Shown piece by piece: positions 1-5,169 of a stretch of DNA of 5,906 bases. Source of the stretch: JAADDK01 sp964425415 (GTDB lineage Archaea > Thermoplasmatota > Thermoplasmata > Thermoplasmatales > Aciduliprofundaceae); assembly GCA_964425415.1 (NCBI GenBank), contig CAYRMJ010000076.1, positions 1-5,906 of the forward strand. The letters are read 5' to 3'. The notes under the pieces were generated by a model. That model worked only from the letters and a program-made list of their open reading frames with translations. It ran no database searches and had not been told where the DNA came from. The number at the start of each line of letters is the position of its first letter. The stretch's first letter is position 1. The translations under genes were made by a program, and so were the position numbers.

Positions 1-702
1 AAGATTCTGGAGAATGGCAAACCAAAGAAATTTGATGTTGTGATAGCGAATCCTCCATGGAATCAGGATGGGTATCCAGAGGAGAAATTGAAGACAGGTG
101 AATTCTGGAAGGAGCGGTTTGAGTTCGGGTTTCCCACCAAGCAGAGCGCTGACTGGGCCTGGATTCAACACATGCTCTATTCCTCCCGCAGGATTGTGGG
201 GGTGGTCATCGACAACGGCGCACTGTTCCGTGGGGGAAGAGAGAAGAAGATAAGGGCAAAGATTATTGATAGGGACCTTGTGGATACCGTGATTCTCCTT
301 CCCGAGAAGCTGTTTTACAACACTGGAGCGCCGGGAGCGATAATAATATTTAACAGGCAAAAGGATGATAAACGCAAAGGAAATGTTCTGTTCATCAACG
401 CATCGCAGGAGTACGAGAAGCATCCAGATGTGCGCAAGCTGAACATTCTGAGTGAGAAGAACATTGAGAAGATAGTCAACGCTTACCGCAATTTTTCTGA
501 AGAGGGGGGATTTTCCAGGGTTGTTAGCATGGAGGAGATAAAGGACAACGATTACAATCTCAATGTCACCCTTTATGTGTTTCCCGAAGTGGAAGAGGAG
601 GAGATAGATGTGCATGCGGAATGGGAAGAACTGAGAAGAATTGAGGAGAAAATGAAGGCGGTGAATGAGAGGATAGAGGAGTATTTGAGGGTGATGAAGT
701 GA
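1..702 (+). CDS. hsdM: Type I restriction-modification DNA methyltransferase subunit HsdM, C-terminal part (5' end outside window)
   Basis: The frame is open from the first base, so the gene starts upstream; 233 residues are visible, about half of a usual HsdM. The fragment opens with FDVVIANPPW, residues 11-20. NPPW is motif IV of N6-adenine DNA methyltransferases, the site that holds the flipped target adenine. The following segment (DWAWIQHML, then VVIDNGALFRGG, then the IRAKIIDRDLVDTVILLP and GAPGAIIIFNR blocks) is the typical distal half of the HsdM catalytic domain. The S-adenosylmethionine-binding motif I lies outside the window. The last 40 residues are a charged helix (VEEEEIDVHAEWEELRRIEEK), as in the HsdM tail that contacts HsdS. 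HsdM methylates adenines in the bipartite site chosen by HsdS and is also part of the restriction complex. Its stop overlaps the next gene's GTG by four bases (GTGA), implying coupled translation. No frameshift is seen. Confidence 0.95.
   Translation, partial: KILENGKPKKFDVVIANPPWNQDGYPEEKLKTGEFWKERFEFGFPTKQSADWAWIQHMLYSSRRIVGVVIDNGALFRGGREKKIRAKIIDRDLVDTVILLPEKLFYNTGAPGAIIIFNRQKDDKRKGNVLFINASQEYEKHPDVRKLNILSEKNIEKIVNAYRNFSEEGGFSRVVSMEEIKDNDYNLNVTLYVFPEVEEEEIDVHAEWEELRRIEEKMKAVNERIEEYLRVMK
690..694 (+). promoter_or_regulatory. Ribosome binding site for the AlbA/ATPase gene
   Basis: GGTGA inside the stretch GAGGGTGAT lies four bases before the GTG at 699, within the end of hsdM. It supports GTG 699 as the start, although that start overlaps the hsdM stop. 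Confidence 0.7.
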
Positions 703-2120
703 GAAATGTTTTAGACCTCATCAAGTTTGGAGAATCGGAAACTGTGGAATTTAAAAGGAGCTTTGACAGGGAGGTTATAGAAACTGCCGTTGCAATGGCC
801 AATCGTAGAGGAGGATACATTATAGTGGGTGTAAGGGATGATGGGGAGATTATCGGAGTGACATTGCAGAGAAACACCATGGTGGAGTGGATTAATGAAA
901 TCTCGCAGAACACAGAGCCGAGGATCATACCTGAAATTGATAAATTTGAGGTGAACGGGAAACAGATTGTGGTCATATCCGTGGATGAGAGTCCCATAAA
1001 GCCGGTTATGTACAGGGGAAGAGCGTACCTGCGGGTAAATGCATCAAACAGGAAATTGGGATCCAGAGAAATATCCGAGTTGTTTGAGATGAGCACAGGA
1101 ATGAGCTGGGATCATTATGAAGTGGAGGCAAGCATGGCGGATATTGACCTTGATGCTGTGCGTGAATTTGCAAAGATGGCCAGATTAAACTACGGGGAGG
1201 GGGAGATACTCAAAAAATTGCATCTTGTGCGGGATGGTAAAATTACCCGTGCCGCGTTGCTCCTTTTTGGAAAGGAGCCGCAGGATGTGTTTATGAATGC
1301 AGTGGTTAGAGTGGGAAGATTCAAGGATTCCGAGATCGTGGATTCTGTGGATGTAGGGGGCAATCTGTTCAGGCAGGTGGAGAGCGTTATGGAGGCTGTG
1401 AAGAAGCACCTCAACAGGAGATTTGTAATAGAGGATGTTAGGAGAAAAGAGGTGTGGGATTACCCCCTAAATGCTCTGAGAGAGGGAATAATAAACGCAA
1501 TCATTCATCGCGATTACCGCAGGCCGGAGGAAATACAGATAAAGATTTACGATGATCATATAACCATCTGGAACCCGGGAGAATTGCCCTATGATCTGAA
1601 GGTTGAGGATCTTTACAGGGAGCATCATTCCCATCCGAGAAATAAACTGATCGCGGAGGTGTTTTACCTTGCGGGATACATTGAGAAGTGGGGAAGTGGA
1701 ACCCTGAGGATTTTAAACGCGTTCAAGAACGCTGGGCTTCCAGAGCCCAGGTTTGAAGAGCGTGGTGGTGGCATTCTCCTGACCTTCTGGAAGGATATTT
1801 ACAACGAGGATAATTTGAGAAAAATGGGCCTGAATGAGAGACAAATAAAGGCAGTCATTTATGTGAAGGAGCACGGGAGGATAAGCAATGCTGAGTACCA
1901 GAATATTACGGGGATTAAAAAGAGACAGGCAACAGAGGATTTGAGAATTCTGGAAGAGAAGGGAATATTTGAGAAACACGGTACTACGGGACGGGGCACT
2001 TATTACACTATAAAGGGGCATAAAACGGGCAAAAGGGGCATGAAAGGAGCACCAAACGGGCAGAAGAGAGGAAAAAATGAGGTAAAAATGGAGCAAAAAG
2101 GGGGTGAGAGCGATGTTTGA
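699..2120 (+). CDS. AlbA_2/Schlafen-type ATP-binding protein with C-terminal winged helix (putative transcriptional regulator)
   Basis: 473 residues in three parts. Residues 10-125 form an AlbA_2 (Schlafen AlbA) domain: FGESETVEFKRSF, then AMANRRGGYIIVGVRDDGEIIGV and AYLRVNASNRKLGSREI. Residues about 250-362 match the HATPase_c_4 module annotated as RecG-like or transcriptional regulator: ALREGIINAIIHRDY (E262 and N266 in the ATP-binding helix), WNPGELP, the HHSHPRNKLIAEVF stretch, and EKWGSGTLRI as the glycine-rich ATP lid. Residues 375-437 look like a winged helix (LNERQIKAVIYV, then ITGIKKRQATEDLRILEEKG), so DNA binding is likely. The last 35 residues are a Lys/Gly-rich tail. Family members often sit between or beside hsd genes of type I R-M loci; their exact role is not settled. 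They are often misnamed ATP-dependent helicase, but no helicase motifs are present here. Four-base overlap with hsdM shows co-translation. Family assignment is secure; function is inferred. Confidence 0.9.
   Translation: MRNVLDLIKFGESETVEFKRSFDREVIETAVAMANRRGGYIIVGVRDDGEIIGVTLQRNTMVEWINEISQNTEPRIIPEIDKFEVNGKQIVVISVDESPIKPVMYRGRAYLRVNASNRKLGSREISELFEMSTGMSWDHYEVEASMADIDLDAVREFAKMARLNYGEGEILKKLHLVRDGKITRAALLLFGKEPQDVFMNAVVRVGRFKDSEIVDSVDVGGNLFRQVESVMEAVKKHLNRRFVIEDVRRKEVWDYPLNALREGIINAIIHRDYRRPEEIQIKIYDDHITIWNPGELPYDLKVEDLYREHHSHPRNKLIAEVFYLAGYIEKWGSGTLRILNAFKNAGLPEPRFEERGGGILLTFWKDIYNEDNLRKMGLNERQIKAVIYVKEHGRISNAEYQNITGIKKRQATEDLRILEEKGIFEKHGTTGRGTYYTIKGHKTGKRGMKGAPNGQKRGKNEVKMEQKGGESDV
2012..2066 (+). 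repeat. Imperfect short repeats coding the Lys/Gly-rich tail of the AlbA/ATPase protein
   Basis: The ten bases AAAGGGGCAT occur at 2012-2021 and again at 2032-2041, a 20-base step. AAACGGGCA occurs at 2023-2031 and 2054-2062. Together they code a tail with repeated K-G, K-R-G and H-K elements (IKGHKTGKRGMKG, then NGQKRG). The pattern looks like a degenerate tandem expansion. The 20-base step is not a multiple of three, so the copies are read in different frames. Confidence 0.55.
2103..2107 (+). promoter_or_regulatory. Ribosome binding site for the 32-residue small ORF
   Basis: GGTGA, extended to GGGGGTGA, lies exactly five bases before ATG 2113. The same motif and spacing precede the starts at 2222 and 2525, and a one-base variant precedes 3572. 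The site falls inside the last codons of the AlbA/ATPase gene. Confidence 0.55.
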
Positions 2121-2211
2121 TGATAAGTCAGCATATCTTATTTTATCAACTTATTTACCAAATTTGGTGGAAAAAATTAATATAATCACAAATCAGATAT
2201 TGAATGTTTGA
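2113..2211 (+). CDS. Possible 32-residue small protein in the overlap and gap after the AlbA/ATPase gene
   Basis: ATG 2113 opens a 32-codon frame ending at TGA 2209-2211. The product begins MFDDKSAYLILSTYLPNLVE and is rich in Ile, Leu and Asn, compatible with one amphipathic or hydrophobic helix. I recognise no family. Support: a strong ribosome binding site five bases upstream, an eight-base overlap with the preceding gene, and an end only ten bases before the next start. Without it, the 101 bases at 2121-2221 would be the only sizeable gap in an otherwise gapless operon. Against it: the frame is very short, and the same bases hold a palindrome and a plausible archaeal promoter, so they may be mainly regulatory. 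Its AT-rich make-up matches the cassette that follows, not the gene before it. Confidence 0.4.
   Translation: MFDDKSAYLILSTYLPNLVEKINIITNQILNV
2157..2168. promoter_or_regulatory. Perfect 12-base palindrome, possible operator
   Basis: ACCAAATTTGGT is its own reverse complement and touches the upstream edge of the BRE/TATA-like element, a suitable place for a dimeric regulator. The winged-helix protein encoded just upstream is a conceivable binder (inference). About one such 12-base palindrome is expected by chance in a window of this size, so position is the only support. Confidence 0.3.
2167..2185 (+). promoter_or_regulatory. Candidate archaeal promoter (BRE plus TATA-like box) for the cassette at 2222-3877
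   Basis: Purine-rich GTGGAAAAAA (2167-2176) resembles a TFB recognition element and is followed by TTAATATAA (2177-2185), a TATA-like box. A start about 25 bases downstream, near 2207, would give a short leader carrying the GAGGTGAT ribosome binding site of the gene at 2222. Because the region is AT-rich, chance resemblance is a real possibility. If real, it would let the cassette be expressed apart from the hsd genes upstream. Confidence 0.35.
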
Positions 2212-2217
2212 GGTGAT
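2210..2217 (+). promoter_or_regulatory. Ribosome binding site that fixes the start at 2222
   Basis: GAGGTGAT lies five bases (counted from the end of GGTGA) before ATG 2222. The in-frame ATG at 2204 sits upstream of this site and has no such motif before it, so 2222 is the better start. Confidence 0.75.
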
Positions 2218-2221
2218 TACT

Positions 2222-2497
2222 ATGGCAAAAATGAGAAGTAGGAAGGAAAGAAAAGCGAGAAAAATGATTGGAAATACTGCGAGGGGAATACTGGGAATTA
2301 TGGAAGCAAAGGAGGCAGTAACATCACCACATACTTACGCAGCAAAGAGAATACTAGAAATGGCGGCTAGAGCTGATAGAGTGCCAATGAGAAGAGGAAT
2401 GGTCAGAGGAAAATATCAGGTATACAATCCAAGAAGTAAAGATAGACTCTACAACAGGAAAGATAATTGGAGTAAAGAAAGATGGGCTTCCGTATAA
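2222..2497 (+). CDS. Small, strongly basic hypothetical protein (91 residues)
   Basis: I do not recognise this family. The start at 2222 is chosen over the in-frame ATG at 2204 because a consensus ribosome binding site lies between them. The 91 residues include 15 Arg and 10 Lys against 8 acidic residues, no Cys, and no membrane segment. The N-terminus is a run of positive charge (MAKMRSRKERKARK), followed by a short helix-like stretch (GILGIMEAKEAV), a probable helix (YAAKRILEMAARADR), and an Arg/Tyr/Asn-rich end (GKYQVYNPRSKDRLYNRKDN) that looks disordered or RNA/DNA-binding. Nucleic-acid binding is inferred from charge only. It lies 27 bases before the PIN nuclease gene, so it could be a partner or antitoxin-like neutraliser of that nuclease; a basic chromatin-like or ribosome-associated role is equally open. 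Composition is AT-richer than hsdM. Confidence 0.75.
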   Translation: MAKMRSRKERKARKMIGNTARGILGIMEAKEAVTSPHTYAAKRILEMAARADRVPMRRGMVRGKYQVYNPRSKDRLYNRKDNWSKERWASV

Positions 2498-2511
2498 AGG
2501 GGTTAGAAAAA

Positions 2512-2520
2512 GAAGGTGAT
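2512..2520 (+). promoter_or_regulatory. Ribosome binding site that fixes the start at 2525
   Basis: GAAGGTGAT places GGTGA (2515-2519) five bases before ATG 2525. An in-frame GTG at 2516 lies inside this site and is therefore an unlikely start. Confidence 0.75.
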
Positions 2521-2524
2521 ATAT

Positions 2525-3571
2525 ATGAGTATGGCAGTTAGAGAGTGGTACGAAAGGGTGATGTATCTTTTTCAAGAGTATGTACCAACGCCTATCAAGA
2601 ATTTAGTTGATATATGGGTGGGTGAAAATTATCTTAATATGATATTTAGCGGAGGATTCAGAGTAAAGATAATTGTTGATGCCAATATAATTATTTCTGA
2701 AGTCATATCATATTTTAAAAATGGAAAATCAAGTTTTCTAAGTCTTTTAGACCATACAATAATAGATGCTGTCTCCCCCTCTTATATTCTTGAAGAAATA
2801 GAAGAACACATGGGAGAGATCGTGAAAAAAACTAACCGAACCGAGAAGGAGATAAGGAAAGTGATCAAAGAAAAATATATTTCTAAAATTAAACTCAAAA
2901 AAGTTTACAGCACAGGAAAAAAAGGATATGAGGAAATTATAAATGCTCTGAAAGAACGCGATCCTGACGATTTACCATATTTAATTTTGTATCTTTCAGA
3001 TAATGCTGATGCAATATTGAGCAGAGATTCACATTTTATAAGTTTATATGGGATACAAACAATGAAAAATGTAGGTCATTTAAAGAAGGTTCTTTACGAA
3101 ATAGAAAGGGGGAATTTAGCGCTGCTGATAACGGTAGATGTCTTACCTAAATTGGTTGTTTATATAGGTAGGATTATAATTACTGCTCTATTTCTAGTTA
3201 TGAGAGCTCTTTATAAATTTGCTGTTAAGGCTATAGAATCAATTAAAAAGGGGATGAAAGAATTCATGAATTGGTTTTCTAATTTAACTCCTGAAAGAAA
3301 GCTTTGGGGAGTGATAGTTGGCCTTATTTCTGCAAAAATTATTTATGACAACAGAGAGAGGATCCAAAAGAATATAATAGACCCCTTAAAAGAGTTTGTT
3401 TATGAACTAACAAATAAGCTCATACAATTTTTTAAAGAAATTGGTAATTTGCTAAAGGATTTGACTTACGCCGCTGCTGAAATTGTTAAACTAATGTTAG
3501 AGAATATCAAACACTGCATTGAAATATATGAAGAGTTTGGAAGAAGATTTCAAATTATAGAGGTGTGTTAG
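2525..3571 (+). CDS. PIN-domain nuclease fused to a hydrophobic, amphipathic-helical C-terminal half
   Basis: 348 residues from ATG 2525. Residues about 46-190 read as a PIN domain, a metal-dependent RNase fold: VKIIVDANIIIS with first Asp D52, SYILEEIEEH with Glu E91, DPDDLPYLILYL with D148/D149, and NADAILSRDSHF with D168. All the acidic positions expected for a metal site appear present, so it should be active. Residues 1-45 precede the domain as amphipathic helices. Residues 198-234 (LALLITVDVL, then VVYIGRIIITALFLVMRALY) are long and hydrophobic enough for one or two membrane segments. Residues 261-274 (WGVIVGLISAKIIY) are a second hydrophobic stretch, and about 277-337 are amphipathic helices. 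Most PIN toxins are only about 130-150 residues, so the second half is a large addition of unknown role: membrane anchor, pore or oligomerisation module. The gene is AT-rich and lies inside the hsd operon. The next ATG follows its stop directly. PIN call is good; membrane placement is inference. Confidence 0.85.
   Translation: MSMAVREWYERVMYLFQEYVPTPIKNLVDIWVGENYLNMIFSGGFRVKIIVDANIIISEVISYFKNGKSSFLSLLDHTIIDAVSPSYILEEIEEHMGEIVKKTNRTEKEIRKVIKEKYISKIKLKKVYSTGKKGYEEIINALKERDPDDLPYLILYLSDNADAILSRDSHFISLYGIQTMKNVGHLKKVLYEIERGNLALLITVDVLPKLVVYIGRIIITALFLVMRALYKFAVKAIESIKKGMKEFMNWFSNLTPERKLWGVIVGLISAKIIYDNRERIQKNIIDPLKEFVYELTNKLIQFFKEIGNLLKDLTYAAAEIVKLMLENIKHCIEIYEEFGRRFQIIEVC
3560..3565 (+). promoter_or_regulatory. 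Ribosome binding site for the small membrane protein at 3572
   Basis: GAGGTG (extended GAGGTGTG) lies within the last codons of the PIN gene, at the same distance from ATG 3572 as the GGTGA sites before 2113, 2222 and 2525. It supports translation coupled to the PIN gene. Confidence 0.65.
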
Positions 3572-3877
3572 ATGGAAGACTCGGTTGCTATTGCCAAAAT
3601 TACAAGTTGGGGAATATCCATGATTGCTTTAGCGGTGTGGTATAAAACAAATGGAGTATATGGCTGGGATACATATCTCTGGATTGGTTCAGTTGTACTT
3701 CTTTTGGTAGGCACCTACATATTAGGGAGCGTCTTTGATAATCTTGGATTCACCGGTGCGTTAGGTGCATCTTCATTTTTTATTGGATTGATGATGATAG
3801 CTATTCAACCATTGTATAGTCTAGTGTTTTTCGGTTTTTTGATATTGATTATTATAGTAAAAATTGGAGGTACCTGA
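3572..3877 (+). CDS. Small integral membrane protein, 3-4 predicted spans (101 residues)
   Basis: No family recognised. Hydrophobic stretches lie at about residues 11-24 (TSWGISMIALAVWY), 36-55 (LWIGSVVLLLVGTYILGSVF), 63-79 (ALGASSFFIGLMMIAIQ) and 80-97 (LYSLVFFGFLILIIIVKI); the last two may be a hairpin. Charged residues are few and near the ends and loops, so this is almost certainly a membrane protein without soluble domains. The ATG follows the stop of the PIN gene with no gap, and its ribosome binding site is inside that gene, so the two are probably made together in similar amounts. That pairing suggests a membrane partner for the hydrophobic half of the PIN protein, or an immunity/holin-like component; no motif decides between these. 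Its stop lies two bases before hsdS. Confidence 0.8.
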   Translation: MEDSVAIAKITSWGISMIALAVWYKTNGVYGWDTYLWIGSVVLLLVGTYILGSVFDNLGFTGALGASSFFIGLMMIAIQPLYSLVFFGFLILIIIVKIGGT

Positions 3878-3879
3878 AA

Positions 3880-5169
3880 ATGCGGGAAAAGTTTGAGTTC
3901 TACAAAGAAAGTAAATTCAGGAACACGGACATCGGCCCGCTCCCGGAGGAGTGGGAAGTGGTGAGGTTGGGGGAGGTTACTATACCTACAGAAAACATTG
4001 ATCCCACCAAACAAAAAAATGCAAAATTCAAATATCTGGATATTTCAAACATAGATAACATATTCTTTAAGGTGAAAGGCTGGAATATTATAACTGGGGA
4101 AAATGCACCGTCTAGGGCGAGAAAAAGGATAAAGCATAAAGATGTGGTGTTTGCAACTACTAGACCCTATCTAAAAAATATAGCTATTGTTCCGCCAGAG
4201 TTAGATGGGGAAATCTGTTTTACGGGATTTTGTGTTTTGAGAGCAAACACAGAAAAGACCATTCCAGAATGGATATTTTATAATGTGATTACTGATAGGT
4301 TTATAACTAGAATATCTGCAAGGATGGTGGGAGCCACATATCCTGCCGTAAGCGACAAAGATGTTTTTGATATGAAAATCCCCCTCCCGCCGCTCCCCGA
4401 GCAGCGGCGCATTGCGAGGGTTCTCAGCACTGTGGACGAGGCGCTCTCGCTCACGGACGAGGCGATTGCGAGGACGGAGAGGGTGAAGAGGGGATTAATG
4501 CAAAGATTGCTTACGCGGGGGCTCGGGCATGAGAAGTTTAAGAAGACGGAAATCGGTGAGATACCGGAGGAGTGGGAAGTGGTGAGGTTGGGGGAAATTT
4601 CTAAAATAGAGAGCGGAGGAACACCTAACAGAAAGGAAGCCAGTTATTGGATTGGTGGAACTATACCATGGATTAAATCAGGAGAACTTAACGATTCTAT
4701 AATATTGTCTTCTGAAGAGTTTATAACAAAATCAGGATTAGAAAACTCAAGTGCTAAAATTTTTCCTAAAAACACATTGCTTATTGCATTATATGGAGCT
4801 ACAGTTGGAAAAACTGGACTACTTGGAATAAGCGCCGCTACCAATCAAGCAATTGCCGCACTTTTACCTAAGCAAGAGAATAGATTTGATCCAAGGTTTT
4901 TACAATATATGATAATTTATTTAAGAGGAAAATTAATTTCTACCAGCAGTGGTGGCGCCCAATCGAATATTTATCTGTATGTGCTAAAGAGTTTCAAGCT
5001 CCCCCTCCCGCCGCTCCCCGAGCAGCGGCGCATTGCGGAGATTCTGGGTGCGGTGGATGAGAAACTGGAACTCCTGCGCGCGCGGCGGGAGAAGCTGGAG
5101 AGGGTGAAAAAAGGATTGATGCAGGATCTCCTCACAGGCCGCAAGCGGGTGCCGGAGGGGGTGGTGTGA
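3880..5169 (+). CDS. hsdS: Type I restriction-modification specificity subunit HsdS, two target-recognition domains
   Basis: 429 residues, a full-length HsdS. It chooses the bipartite DNA sequence methylated or cut by the HsdM/HsdR complex. Layout: N-terminal conserved entry (IGPLPEEWEVVRLGE, 18-32); TRD1, about 33-165, with FATTRPYLKN; conserved exit PLPPLPEQRRIA (168-179); a central helix (about 180-213) ending RVKRGLMQRLLTRGL; a second entry IGEIPEEWEVVRLGE (225-239); TRD2, about 240-373, with SGGTPNRKEASYWIGG and IPWIKSGEL; second exit PLPPLPEQRRIA (375-386); and a C-terminal helix ending GLMQDLLTG. The two helices set the spacer between half-sites. TRD1 and TRD2 look unrelated in sequence, so the target should be asymmetric. 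Conserved segments are GC-rich and the TRDs AT-rich, a sign that TRDs are exchanged. GGAGGT (3866-3871) precedes ATG 3880 by eight bases. It lies between the small membrane gene and another membrane gene. Confidence 0.97.
   Translation: MREKFEFYKESKFRNTDIGPLPEEWEVVRLGEVTIPTENIDPTKQKNAKFKYLDISNIDNIFFKVKGWNIITGENAPSRARKRIKHKDVVFATTRPYLKNIAIVPPELDGEICFTGFCVLRANTEKTIPEWIFYNVITDRFITRISARMVGATYPAVSDKDVFDMKIPLPPLPEQRRIARVLSTVDEALSLTDEAIARTERVKRGLMQRLLTRGLGHEKFKKTEIGEIPEEWEVVRLGEISKIESGGTPNRKEASYWIGGTIPWIKSGELNDSIILSSEEFITKSGLENSSAKIFPKNTLLIALYGATVGKTGLLGISAATNQAIAALLPKQENRFDPRFLQYMIIYLRGKLISTSSGGAQSNIYLYVLKSFKLPLPPLPEQRRIAEILGAVDEKLELLRARREKLERVKKGLMQDLLTGRKRVPEGVV
3943..3974 (+). repeat. 32-base direct repeat, copy 1 (entry to TRD1)
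   Basis: Identical to 4564-4595 over 32 bases; codes the PEEWEVVRLG entry segment before TRD1. The two copies start exactly 621 bases (207 codons) apart. Confidence 0.95.
4379..4416 (+). repeat. 38-base direct repeat, copy 1 (exit from TRD1)
   Basis: Identical to 5000-5037 over 38 bases; codes the PLPPLPEQRRIA exit segment. Like the entry repeat, the copies are 621 bases apart, so each recognition domain is framed by the same pair of sequences. Confidence 0.95.
4564..4595 (+). repeat. 32-base direct repeat, copy 2 (entry to TRD2)
   Basis: Second copy of the repeat at 3943-3974, placed directly before TRD2. Perfect identity at the DNA level between otherwise diverged halves suggests recent recombination or gene conversion. 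Confidence 0.95.
5000..5037 (+). repeat. 38-base direct repeat, copy 2 (exit from TRD2)
   Basis: Second copy of the repeat at 4379-4416, placed directly after TRD2 and before the C-terminal helix of HsdS. Confidence 0.95.

Noticed and set aside
566..1096. Reverse-strand open frame of 176 codons antisense to hsdM and the AlbA/ATPase gene
   Set aside because: It lies wholly opposite two well-supported genes, its product is Ser/Pro/Thr-rich as expected from reading biased codons backwards, and no domain is recognisable. Other reverse-strand frames (for example 1185-1414, 1713-2096, 4971-5249) are rejected for the same reason.
699..2120. RecG-like ATP-dependent DNA helicase
   Set aside because: This common automatic label is not supported: there are no Walker A, Walker B or helicase motifs; the ATP site is of the HATPase_c_4 type.
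2120..2157. Short inverted repeats ATAAGT/ACTTAT and TGATAA/TTATCA after the AlbA/ATPase stop, considered as a hairpin terminator or attachment site
   Set aside because: Six-base AT-only arms with wide loops are expected by chance in AT-rich DNA, and there is no following T-run or matching direct repeat at the other end of the cassette.
2113..3879. Insertion sequence or integrated element as the source of the AT-rich cassette
   Set aside because: I see no transposase, integrase, terminal inverted repeats or target-site duplications at the borders; replacement by homologous recombination is simpler.
3880..5169. HsdS as two separate or frameshifted half-subunits
   Set aside because: The frame is continuous over 429 codons, with both recognition domains and both helices intact.
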